Source: Collinsella aerofaciens (GTDB lineage Bacteria; Actinomycetota; Coriobacteriia; Coriobacteriales; Coriobacteriaceae). From it: DNA of 53,493 nt. The DNA lies in assembly GCF_028209885.1 (NCBI RefSeq), contig NZ_JAQLEM010000017.1, positions 1 to 53,493 on the forward strand. Direction: 5' to 3'. The position numbers and the translations under genes were made by a program. A model generated the notes under the pieces. It searched no databases. It worked only from the letters and a program-made list of their open reading frames with translations, and had not been told where the DNA came from. The stretch's first letter is position 1, and each line of letters begins with the position of its first letter. This document shows positions 8,163 to 15,716 of this stretch, piece after piece.

Positions 8163-9557
8163 TTACTTCTTGCTCTCGGGCAAGACCAGATCCACGGCAG
8201 CGTCCTTGGCAGCATCGATGTGCTGAGCCACGACCGGCGTCTGCGGAAGGATCAGGTTAAGGACAATGGCCATGATGGCGGTGGGGGTTACGGCATTGGA
8301 GCCGATGACGGTGGACACCCAGGCGGGCATACCCTCGCCGGCAAGGCAACCGCTGGCCATCCAGATACCCAGGCCAAAGACGACGGAGGTGCCGACGATG
8401 GTGGTAGTGCGCTGCGTGAGGCCCTCGCGGGTGAACATGCGCACGCCGTTCATGGTGATGGTGCCAAAGACGCCGACGGTCGCGCCGCCGATGACGGGCT
8501 GCGGGATAGCGGAAAGGACGGCAGAGAGCTGCGGGAACAGACCGGCGATGGCAAAGACGGCCGCAATGATCACAAAGACCCACTTGTTGACGACCTTGTT
8601 GGAGCAGATGATGCCCACGTTCTGGCCAAGGGCGCTGGTGGGAAGACCGCCCAGCAGGCCGCCGACCATAGAGGTGAGGCCCTGGGACACGATAGCGCCG
8701 GAGAGCTCGCGCTCGGTGGGCATACGGTCGATGGAGCCCAGGCAGGCGGCGGAGACGTCACCGATAACCTGGATGGCAACCATGGGGAACACGACGGCGA
8801 GGGTAATGCAGACCTCGGGATCAAACTCGAGCGCGTAGGGCATGAGCTTGGGAAGAGCGAAGACCTGAGCGGTGGCGACGCTGGAGAAGTCGATCATGCC
8901 AAAGGGGATGGAGACGATCATACCAACGATCATGCCAAAGAACACGGATCCCAACTTGAGCGTGCCCTTGCCAAAGTTGGCGAGCGCAAAGACCACGGCG
9001 AAGGTGATGAGAGCGACGCACCAGGCCTGCGGGGTGCCCCACAACGGCGTACCCATACCGCCGGCCATATACTTGACGGCCGTGGGATAGAGAGAGACGC
9101 CAATGGAGAAGATGACCGTACCGGTCACGACGGGCGGGAACAGCCACTTGATCTTGCTGTAGGCCAGACCAAAGAGGACCGCAACGGCGCCGCCGACGAT
9201 CTCGCCGCCCAGCAGCGCACCAAAGCTAAAGCCCGAGGCACCCATGGCCTGCAGGGCCGGCAGGAACGCGAACGAAACGCCCATGACGATGGGCAGGCCG
9301 CCGCCGATGCGACGGAAGGGAGCGAAGGCCTGAAGGGCCGTGTCGATTGCCGAAAGAATGAGCGCAACCTGAATGATGTCGGTGCTCTGCTGGCTATTAA
9401 AGCCGTAGACGCCGGCCATGATGACCGCCGGGGTAATGATGCCGGCAAACGATGCCAGTACATGCTGAAGGGCACACGGGATCATTTCCTTAACGGGCGG
9501 CATGCCTTCGCGAGTGAACAGGGCTTCAGTGCCGTTCGTAACCGTCTCCTGGGTCAT
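8163..9557 (-). CDS. NCS2-family purine/xanthine permease
   Basis: This 464-residue integral membrane protein has about 12-14 hydrophobic segments spread over the full length. The NCS2 signature is recognisable as GQNVGIICSNKVVNK, a variant of the QNxGxxxxT motif of xanthine and urate transporters, with Asn where Thr is usual. It most likely imports xanthine, urate or a related purine by proton symport and feeds the enzymes encoded downstream. It is the first gene of the operon. The ATG at 9557 was chosen over a longer frame because GAGG and GGTGG lie just upstream and the TM region starts soon after. Family confidence is high; substrate confidence is moderate. Confidence 0.9.
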   Translation of the reverse strand: MTQETVTNGTEALFTREGMPPVKEMIPCALQHVLASFAGIITPAVIMAGVYGFNSQQSTDIIQVALILSAIDTALQAFAPFRRIGGGLPIVMGVSFAFLPALQAMGASGFSFGALLGGEIVGGAVAVLFGLAYSKIKWLFPPVVTGTVIFSIGVSLYPTAVKYMAGGMGTPLWGTPQAWCVALITFAVVFALANFGKGTLKLGSVFFGMIVGMIVSIPFGMIDFSSVATAQVFALPKLMPYALEFDPEVCITLAVVFPMVAIQVIGDVSAACLGSIDRMPTERELSGAIVSQGLTSMVGGLLGGLPTSALGQNVGIICSNKVVNKWVFVIIAAVFAIAGLFPQLSAVLSAIPQPVIGGATVGVFGTITMNGVRMFTREGLTQRTTTIVGTSVVFGLGIWMASGCLAGEGMPAWVSTVIGSNAVTPTAIMAIVLNLILPQTPVVAQHIDAAKDAAVDLVLPESKK

Positions 9558-9644
9558 TTGACCACCAATCCTCGAAGTAGTTGTTTTCGCATCTAACGCT
9601 CTATTGTGACGCAGTGCGGGGTTGAGGTTGTGCCTTCGTTGCAT

Positions 9645-9673
9645 ATCGTATTAAAGATGATTCTCATTCTCAA
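9645..9673 (-). promoter_or_regulatory. Promoter of the purine operon with an overlapping Fur-like box
   Basis: On the minus strand, TTGAGA (9668-9673) and TACGAT (9645-9650) are 17 bases apart, upstream of the permease gene. The sequence GAGAATGAGAATCAT, covering 9657-9671, closely resembles the Fur hexamer array GATAAT-GATAAT-CAT and overlaps the -35 and spacer. This suggests repression at the promoter, though the binding protein is unknown. The rest of the 352-base divergent gap (9558-9909) is A+T-rich with no gene I can support. Confidence 0.45.
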
Positions 9674-9909
9674 TAATAATTTTTTGTTATCAGACTATTC
9701 TTCAGCTGAGACAATGCATTTCCGCAGGTCAGGAATGTGTCTGTTCAAAATAACATCTAACTTTTCTTTTGGTCGACCGTTTACCGCCAAATTCCTACCG
9801 TTCGTCTCTATTACGTCATGTACCTGCGGATATACGAGATGGTGGGCAGCGTGTTACCATGATAAAAAATTGTTATGAACATTTCCGATTTCGCCCAAAG
9901 GAGTTGCCC

Positions 9910-10566
9910 GTGAACGAGACCGTACGTCGCTTTTTGCCGATGGTCGATTTTCTGGAGCAGATACTCGGCAAAAACAGCGAAATCGTGCTGCACGATTTCT
10001 CGGATCCCGACCACGCCATCGTCGATATTCGCAACGGCATCGTGAGCGGCCGCAAGGTCGGCGGTCCCGCCACCGATCTGGCACTCAAGATCATGCACGA
10101 CGCCAAGTATCGCGACCTGCCGTTTATTACGGGCTACGAGGGGCGCGGTGCCGGCGGCAAGACGTTGGAGTCAGCGACGTACTTTATCCGCGAAAATGAC
10201 GAGATCGTCGGTATGCTCTGCGTCAACACCGACCTCTCGACCGTGCGCTCCATCAACGCCATGGCGCAGCAGCTTATGGCCTGCTTTGACGCGGCGCCGA
10301 CGCGCACGGAGCCCGCCTCTATCGAGGTCGAAAGCCTTTCGGAGTCCACACAGGAGCTCATCGACCGCAGCATTGCCGAGCTGCTGAGCGCTCGCGGGCT
10401 GGATGTGGCGTCGCTTGGTCAAAGCGACCGCGTGGACGTCATTCGCCACCTCAACGGCAACGGAGTGTTCATGCTCAAGGGCGCCGTAGCCTGCGCCGCC
10501 ACCGCGCTGGGCATCTCGGAGCCCAGCGTCTACCGCTACCTGCAAAAAGTCCGCAAGGAAGGCTAA
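9910..10566 (+). CDS. YheO/DauR-type PAS-HTH transcriptional regulator
   Basis: This 218-residue protein has an N-terminal YheO-like PAS domain (about residues 5-115) and a C-terminal helix-turn-helix of the HTH_22 type (about 155-218, ending with SEPSVYRYLQKV). The longest frame runs upstream, but AAAGGAG at 9897-9903 followed six bases later by GTG at 9910 marks the start. It is divergent from the purine operon and shares the 350-base intergenic region, so it is probably its ligand-responsive regulator. Members of the family respond to small metabolites (DauR regulates D-arginine catabolism); a purine ligand is an inference from position only. Confidence 0.85.
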   Translation: MNETVRRFLPMVDFLEQILGKNSEIVLHDFSDPDHAIVDIRNGIVSGRKVGGPATDLALKIMHDAKYRDLPFITGYEGRGAGGKTLESATYFIRENDEIVGMLCVNTDLSTVRSINAMAQQLMACFDAAPTRTEPASIEVESLSESTQELIDRSIAELLSARGLDVASLGQSDRVDVIRHLNGNGVFMLKGAVACAATALGISEPSVYRYLQKVRKEG

Positions 10567-10621
10567 CCCGCTGACTCCTTGGGGACGGAGGAAAACGGAC
10601 CATTTTTGTCGCATCGCTTGA

Positions 10622-10661
10622 CAAAAGACCCTGCAGCTCGCACGCGCTGCAGGGTCTTTTT
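10622..10661. terminator. Bidirectional rho-independent terminator
   Basis: A 12-bp G+C-rich stem (10626-10637/10646-10657) is flanked by AAAA on the left and TTTTT on the right, extending the pairing. It can stop the regulator on the plus strand and RidA on the minus strand. Confidence 0.9.
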
Positions 10662-10690
10662 GCATGTCATGTTTAGTTGTTGCCAACACC

Positions 10691-11068
10691 TTAGAGGGCG
10701 GCGACGACCTCGATCTCGACCAGACCGCCAGCCGGAAGGGCGGCAACCTGGAAGGCGCTGCGCGCGGGGAACGGGGCCTCGAACTCGGAGGCGTAGATCT
10801 CGTTCACGGCGGCGAAGTCGGCGATGTCGGCCAGGTAGACCGTGGTCTTGACGACATCGGCAAAGGTGGCGCCGGCAGCGGTCAGCAGGGCCTCGACATT
10901 GGCGAGGGACTGCTTGGCCTGGGCCTCGACGCCCTCGGGCATCTTGCCGGTCGCGGGGTCGATGCCCAGCTGGCCGGACAGGAACACCATGTTGCCGGCC
11001 TGGATACCGGGGGAATACGGGCCGATGGCGGCCGGTGCGTTATCGGAAGACACGACGGTCTTGCTCAT
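10691..11068 (-). CDS. ridA: RidA-family reactive enamine/imine deaminase
   Basis: This 125-residue protein has the full RidA/YjgF fold signature, including the substrate-carboxylate Arg103 (PARSAFQV) and Glu120. RidA hydrolyses 2-aminoacrylate and related imines released by PLP enzymes. The ATG at 11068 follows AAGGAG by seven bases; the longer frame upstream is not supported. It is a monocistronic minus-strand gene that converges with the purine regulator. In purine-degrading relatives, 2,3-diaminopropionate ammonia-lyase produces aminoacrylate-type intermediates, so a link to the neighbouring operon is possible but is inference. Confidence 0.92.
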   Translation of the reverse strand: MSKTVVSSDNAPAAIGPYSPGIQAGNMVFLSGQLGIDPATGKMPEGVEAQAKQSLANVEALLTAAGATFADVVKTTVYLADIADFAAVNEIYASEFEAPFPARSAFQVAALPAGGLVEIEVVAAL

Positions 11069-11156
11069 GTTTTTCTCCTTACGATCAGATAGAGAGCGTG
11101 AGCGCGGCGTTCGCACCGGGAGGCACAATTCGGTCTGAACACCGCGCTTGATTGGG

Positions 11157-11185
11157 ATAGTACTCAAGGTTTCCGTGCGATGCAA
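11157..11185 (-). promoter_or_regulatory. ridA: Probable ridA promoter
   Basis: TTGCAT (11180-11185) and TACTAT (11157-11162) on the minus strand are separated by 17 bases, about 90 bases before the ATG. Two near-identical GCRAGAATATT copies lie immediately upstream (11182-11192 and 11201-11211). The rest of the gap to 11367 holds short overlapping dyads and a TATACT box before the U32 gene. Confidence 0.5.
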
Positions 11186-11367
11186 GAATATTATCAGCTT
11201 GCGAGAATATTTTATCGCCCAACGGTTTCTCCGAACCGCTGAACGGTTCTCATGTGGAGCAGCCAGTCCAAGCTGCTGAAGACTTTGTCCTGCTTAGGCT
11301 GCGGGCGTCGCCCACCGCAGCGACGCCACTATACTTTTGAATATCTGAGCATTTTGAAAGGCAGGAT

Positions 11368-13860
11368 ATGACCGCAACCGCCAGCCGAACCACTAACCGC
11401 AGGCCCGAGCTTTTAGCGCCCGCCGGAGGGCCCGAGCCCTTTGCCGCCGCACTCGCCGCGGGGGCAGACGCCATCTATTGCGGCATGGGCAGCTTCAACG
11501 CCCGCCGCAAGGCCACCAACTTTACCGACGAGGCCTTTGAGCAGGCCTGCCGCGCCGCACATCTAGCCGGGTCGCGCGTCTACGTCACGGTCAACATCGT
11601 CATCAAGCAGTCCGAGATGGGCGATGCGCTGCAACTCATCCATCGCTGTTCCACGCTGGGCGCCGACGCCTTCATCATCCAGGACTGGGGCCTGTTCTTT
11701 GAGGTCAAGCGCACCATGCCCGGCATCGAGACGCACATCTCGACCCAAGCAAACATCCACGACGACCGCGGAACGCTTTGGTGCCGCGAGCAGGGCGCCG
11801 ACCGCGTGACTCTCTCGCGCGAGCTCTCCATCGACGAGATCGCCGCCATCCACGACGCCGCGCCCGATGTGGACCTTGAGGTCTTTAGCCACGGTGCCAT
11901 CTGCTTTTGCTACTCGGGTCTGTGCCTGCTGTCGAGCTTTGCCATGGCTGGCCGCTCGGCCAACCGCGGCATGTGCGCCCAGCCCTGCCGCCTACCCTAC
12001 GAGCTAATTGACGAGAACGGCCGCTCGCTCTCCCCTGCCGGTCGCGAGCGCGCGCTGTGCCCGCGCGACACCAACACTTCGCAGCTTGTTCGCCGTCTGT
12101 ATGACGCCGGCGCCGCATCGCTCAAGCTCGAGGGCCGCATGAAGGCCCCCGATTACGTGTATTCCATCGTCGACGTGTATCGTCATCAGATTGATGACAT
12201 GCTGGCCGATGTTTCGACCTCTAAGGATGAGGATGCGGCCCGCCAGCGACAGCTCAAGCGCTGCTTTAACCGCGACTTTACGCACGCCTATCAGGACGGC
12301 ACCTCGGGCGATGAGATGATGAGCTATGAGCGTTCCAACAACCGCGGCCAGATCGTGGGCACGGTGCTGGGCAGCCGCCCGGCCAACCGCGATGTGCGCG
12401 GCCTTAAGCCCGACGACCGCCGTCGCCGCGCCGCCATCGCCCGCATTGAGCTGTTTGAGCCCGTGGGCAAGGGCGACCTGCTGGAGCTTCGCCACGACGA
12501 TGAGTTCGACCAATTCCTGACCACCATCGCCGCCGATGATGCCGCCGCGGGCGACATCATCGAATGTCGCGTTCCCCGCAGCATGCCTGAGGGCTGCCGC
12601 GTCCGCGTGATTCGCAGTCAGCGTGCCATTGACGCCGCCGGCGCCGCGCTCAAGCGCGATGTGCTGCGCCGTCGCGCCGTGGATGTAACCGTCGTGGCAC
12701 GTTTGGGTGAACCGTTTGCCGTCACGCTTACTTGCTGCGACGACCCATCGCTTACGGCCACGGGCACGGGCTTCACCGTCGAGGCCGCCAAGACCCGTGC
12801 CGTCGAGGCGGCAGACCTGGTTGAGCATGTGGGCCGCATGGGCTCCTCGCCCTTCGAGGCAGCGAGCTTTGATGTGGCGCTCGATAAGGGCTGCGGCATG
12901 GGCTTCTCCGCTGTGCACAAGGTGCGCGCCGCCGCCTGCAAGGCGCTGGAGGAGGCCATTCTGGCACCGTATGACGAGCGTGCCCGCACGCTCGAGCTGC
13001 CGGTGCTCGACAAATGTACGCGGCCCATGCCCGAGCACTACCGCGACGAGCCGCAGATCTGCGCCACCGTCACCTCGCTCGAGGCCGCCGAGGCAGCCCG
13101 CGCGGAGGGTGCAACGCGCATCTATATGACCACCGACGCGCTCGAGGCTGTCGGACTCTCCCCTGCCGATGCATTTGAGCAGGGTATCGTGCCCGTACTC
13201 GACGAGGTCTGCCGCGCCGTCGACCACGAGCGCGTCGATCCTTGGATCAATGCCGGAGCCACCGTCGCCGTCGGCAATATCTCCGAGCTCGCCGTAGCCG
13301 CTCATGCCGGCGCCACGGCCGAGATTCGCTCTTGCCTGCCGGTGCATAACACGCCCTGCATGGAGGCACTTGCCGAGCGCGGAGCCGGTGCGTTTTGGCT
13401 CTCGCCCGAGATCACGCTCGACGAGATCGTCTCGCTTGGCACCGCCGCGCCCGCAGCCCTGGGCATCACTGTGTTCGGCCGCCCGCGCGTTATGACGAGT
13501 GAGCACTGCATCCTGCAGGTGGCCAACGGCTGCATCCACGATTGCGCTAACTGCCGCCTGCGCGCCCGCAAGCTGTCACTCAAGAATATCGACGGCAAGG
13601 TCATGCCCGTACGCACCGACATCCATGGCCGCTCTCGCCTGTACGACGCCTACCCCATCGACCTCACGCCGCAGGTTCCTCAGCTGCTCGATGCCGGCGT
13701 GCGTCGTCTCATGGTAGACGGAACGCTGCTCGAGACAGATGAGGTGGGCCGTGCCGTCGCCCGCGTCCGTCGTGCCGTCGAAGCAGCACAGGCCGGCCGC
13801 AAGCCCGCCGCCCGCCTGCGCGGCGCCACCTCGGGCTGCATGTTTGTGGGAATTAGCTAA
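11368..13860 (+). CDS. U32-family peptidase-like protein with DUF3656-type C-terminus (RlhA-like)
   Basis: This 830-residue protein begins with a U32 catalytic-type TIM barrel (LLAPAGGPEPFAAALAAGADAIY) and contains the U32 signature region EVFSHGAICFCYSGLC followed by further cysteines (RGMCAQPCRLPY), which are thought to hold an Fe-S cluster. The central and C-terminal parts match the collagenase-like DUF3656 extension. A late cluster (CIHDCANC) adds more cysteines. Family members of this layout include E. coli RlhA, which hydroxylates 23S rRNA C2501; other U32 proteins act on tRNA or quinone precursors. RNA hydroxylation is therefore the best guess and true protease activity is unlikely. 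It starts at an ATG after GAAAGGCAGGAT. The pseudouridine synthase gene starts 15 bases downstream, so both RNA-modification genes are probably co-transcribed. Confidence 0.85.
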   Translation: MTATASRTTNRRPELLAPAGGPEPFAAALAAGADAIYCGMGSFNARRKATNFTDEAFEQACRAAHLAGSRVYVTVNIVIKQSEMGDALQLIHRCSTLGADAFIIQDWGLFFEVKRTMPGIETHISTQANIHDDRGTLWCREQGADRVTLSRELSIDEIAAIHDAAPDVDLEVFSHGAICFCYSGLCLLSSFAMAGRSANRGMCAQPCRLPYELIDENGRSLSPAGRERALCPRDTNTSQLVRRLYDAGAASLKLEGRMKAPDYVYSIVDVYRHQIDDMLADVSTSKDEDAARQRQLKRCFNRDFTHAYQDGTSGDEMMSYERSNNRGQIVGTVLGSRPANRDVRGLKPDDRRRRAAIARIELFEPVGKGDLLELRHDDEFDQFLTTIAADDAAAGDIIECRVPRSMPEGCRVRVIRSQRAIDAAGAALKRDVLRRRAVDVTVVARLGEPFAVTLTCCDDPSLTATGTGFTVEAAKTRAVEAADLVEHVGRMGSSPFEAASFDVALDKGCGMGFSAVHKVRAAACKALEEAILAPYDERARTLELPVLDKCTRPMPEHYRDEPQICATVTSLEAAEAARAEGATRIYMTTDALEAVGLSPADAFEQGIVPVLDEVCRAVDHERVDPWINAGATVAVGNISELAVAAHAGATAEIRSCLPVHNTPCMEALAERGAGAFWLSPEITLDEIVSLGTAAPAALGITVFGRPRVMTSEHCILQVANGCIHDCANCRLRARKLSLKNIDGKVMPVRTDIHGRSRLYDAYPIDLTPQVPQLLDAGVRRLMVDGTLLETDEVGRAVARVRRAVEAAQAGRKPAARLRGATSGCMFVGIS

Positions 13861-13875
13861 CCGAAAGGCTTACAC

Positions 13876-14535
13876 GTGAACGAAGAACCTCAAGTCCTTT
13901 ACTGCGACGCCTGGCTCATGGCCATCGACAAGCCCGCCGGCATGATCGTCCACGGCGACGGCACCGGCGAGCGCACGCTCACCGACTACGCCAGCGACCT
14001 GCTGCTGGCGATGGGTGACGGCTTTGCCGCGACCGACATGCAGCCGCTCAACCGCCTGGACCGCAACACCACCGGCGTGGTGTTGTTTTCGCTCGACAAA
14101 CAGACGCAGCCCGCCTTTGACCAAATGGTCATCGACCACGCCTTCGAAAAGCACTATCTGGCGCTGGCCGAGGGCAAGATCGACTGGAACGAGAAGCTCA
14201 TCGACAAGCCCATCGCCCGCGACCGTCACGACAGCCGAAAGATGCGCGTCGGCGCCAGCGGCAAGCCGTCTCAAACGCGCGTCAAGGTGCTCAAACGTCT
14301 TAAGAGCCGTCGTGGCCTGCCCACGCGCTCGTATATCGATGTCGAGTTGCTCACCGGCCGCAAGCACCAAATCCGTGTGCATCTGGCGAGCGAGCGTCAT
14401 CCCCTGGTTGGCGACGACCTGTACGGAACGCCGCGCCCCTGCGGCCTGATGCTCCACGCCCACAGCGTGTCCTTCACGCATCCCGTAACCGGCGAGCATA
14501 TCTATATCGAAGCCCCCTGCCCCTGGGAGCCCTAA
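13876..14535 (+). CDS. RluA-family pseudouridine synthase
   Basis: This 219-residue protein has the RluA-family catalytic motif LNRLDRNTTGV, with the nucleophile Asp62, and the later GRKHQIRVHLA block that closes the active site. There is no S4 domain, which resembles the shorter RluA/TruC-type enzymes. It isomerises a uridine in rRNA or tRNA; the target cannot be read from the sequence. Translation starts at GTG 13876 after GAAAGG. It follows the U32 gene by 15 bases, giving a two-gene RNA-modification operon that ends in the hairpin at 14535. Confidence 0.92.
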   Translation: MNEEPQVLYCDAWLMAIDKPAGMIVHGDGTGERTLTDYASDLLLAMGDGFAATDMQPLNRLDRNTTGVVLFSLDKQTQPAFDQMVIDHAFEKHYLALAEGKIDWNEKLIDKPIARDRHDSRKMRVGASGKPSQTRVKVLKRLKSRRGLPTRSYIDVELLTGRKHQIRVHLASERHPLVGDDLYGTPRPCGLMLHAHSVSFTHPVTGEHIYIEAPCPWEP

Positions 14536-14574
14536 ACCACCACAATGGGGACAGGCACCTTTGTGGTAGTTTTG
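14535..14574 (+). terminator. Terminator-like hairpin containing a GGGGACAG motif
   Basis: AACCACCACAA pairs with TTGTGGTAGTT (10 of 11, one G-T) and is followed by TTTT, directly after the pseudouridine synthase stop. The loop carries TGGGGACAGGCACC, a motif that recurs at 14906-14945 and elsewhere in the window. Confidence 0.65.
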
Positions 14575-14603
14575 CCGCAATGGCTCAGCCGCGGTCCCAA
14601 AAC

Positions 14604-14821
14604 GTCTCGATCTGTAACAGTTAGAACCCATTTTCCGGTCTATTTGTTATAGATCGAGACATTCGAATCCCTCTCAAGGAAAAATCTCAATCTGTAACAA
14701 TAACTCGGCAAAATCGGTCCCAGATGTTACAGATTGAGACAAAGGGACGGTGCGGCTCGGAAGTATCTCGATCTGTAACACCTAGCCCACTTTTAGCGGT
14801 CCAGTTGTTACAGACTTAGAC
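14604..14821. repeat. Three inverted-repeat units with about 80-bp period
   Basis: Each unit consists of a left arm close to TCTCGATCTGTAACA, about 25 bases of loop, and the reverse-complement arm: 14604-14660 (15 of 16 paired), 14685-14739 (15 of 15) and 14766-14820 (12 of 15). Unit starts are 80 and 81 bases apart. The loops also resemble each other and all contain CGGTC. The block fills most of a 431-base gap between convergent genes. It contains no ORF of note and no transposase. Confidence 0.85.
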
Positions 14822-14838
14822 AAAACCGGTAGACAACG

Positions 14839-14876
14839 AAAGCGGCAACGCCCGTGATGGACGTTGCCGCTTTTCT
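14839..14876 (+). terminator. Rho-independent terminator between convergent genes
   Basis: A perfect 12-bp stem AAAGCGGCAACG/CGTTGCCGCTTT (14839-14850/14862-14873) is followed by TTTTCT on the plus strand. It may also serve the DeoR-type gene from the other side, but the T run there is weak. Confidence 0.8.
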
Positions 14877-14905
14877 ATTGAGAAAACTACTCGGTTTCCG
14901 TTGCT

Positions 14906-14945
14906 AACCACCACAATGGGGACAGGCGCCTTCGCGGTGGTTTTG
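14906..14945. repeat. Second copy of the AACCACCACAA-GGGGACAG hairpin
   Basis: AACCACCACAATGGGGACAG at 14906-14925 repeats the sequence at 14535-14554, and GCGGTGGTTTT closes the dyad. It lies just after the stop of the DeoR-type gene on the opposite strand. Confidence 0.6.
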
Positions 14946-14966
14946 GCCTTAGCCCGTCCCCTGCTG

Positions 14967-15713
14967 TTAGACCGTGATGACGTTGTCCATTGCCCGGTAC
15001 TTGGCGGGGACCTCGCCTGCGGTAATAATCGTTGCGTCGCGGAAGTCCGCGAACTTGACGGGCGCCACCATGCCAAATTTACTGGCGTCCGAGATTACGA
15101 AGCGCTTGGCTGTATGACGCATCGAGATGCGCTTTACTTGCGCTTCCTCGATATCGGGCGCCGTGAAGCCCTGCTCGGCGGCAATGCCGTTAGAGCCCCA
15201 AAAGCCACAGTTGAAGTTGTAGCGGTCTAAGGTTGCCAAGGCATCGGGGCCAACGAGCGCCTCGGTCTCGGGTTTGAGCTCGCCGCCCAGCACCACGGTA
15301 CGCATGCCGCGCAAAGCAAGGTGCTGAGCATGGAGCACGGAATCGGTCACATAGGTGACATCTTCAAGGTGCGGAAGATGCTCGATGAGCCTGAGCGTCG
15401 TCGAGCCCGAGTCGATGTATACAAAGCTCTCGGGCTCCACAAGCGCCGCCGCACGGGCGCAGATACGCTCCTTGTCGTCGTTATGGAGGTCGCTGCGCTC
15501 ATTAATCGTTAGGTCGCGCGTCACGTGCGCGCGCTCAAGACTCGTCGCTCCACCGTGGACCTTGGCGATGCGATGAACTCGGTCGAGCGTCTGCAGGTCT
15601 CGCCGAATGGTAGACGCCGTCACGCCCAGGGCTTCGGCAAGTTCCGGCACGGTAACCGAGCCGGCCTGCTGCACCATCGACACGATCGCGTTGAGCCTAT
15701 CTTCCGCAAGCAT
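14967..15713 (-). CDS. DeoR/GlpR-family transcriptional regulator
   Basis: This 248-residue protein has an N-terminal DeoR winged helix-turn-helix (about residues 3-57, VTVPELAEALGVTASTIRRDLQTLD) and a DeoRC sensor domain with the sugar-phosphate-isomerase-like core (IDSGSTTLRLIEHL). Such proteins usually repress sugar or polyol operons and are released by a phosphorylated sugar. It lies three bases after the oxidoreductase gene and is probably co-transcribed with it. The dyads at 16939-16976 upstream of that gene are the best candidates for its operator. The inducer is unknown. Confidence 0.92.
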   Translation of the reverse strand: MLAEDRLNAIVSMVQQAGSVTVPELAEALGVTASTIRRDLQTLDRVHRIAKVHGGATSLERAHVTRDLTINERSDLHNDDKERICARAAALVEPESFVYIDSGSTTLRLIEHLPHLEDVTYVTDSVLHAQHLALRGMRTVVLGGELKPETEALVGPDALATLDRYNFNCGFWGSNGIAAEQGFTAPDIEEAQVKRISMRHTAKRFVISDASKFGMVAPVKFADFRDATIITAGEVPAKYRAMDNVITV

Positions 15714-15716
15714 CGC

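Noticed and set aside
9606..9878. Small plus-strand frame before the PAS-HTH regulator
   Set aside because: It has no ribosome binding site, lies in the A+T-rich promoter region and overlaps the regulator's leader.
14604..14821. CRISPR array
   Set aside because: Only three units, each an inverted repeat with similar loops in place of unique spacers, and no cas genes nearby.
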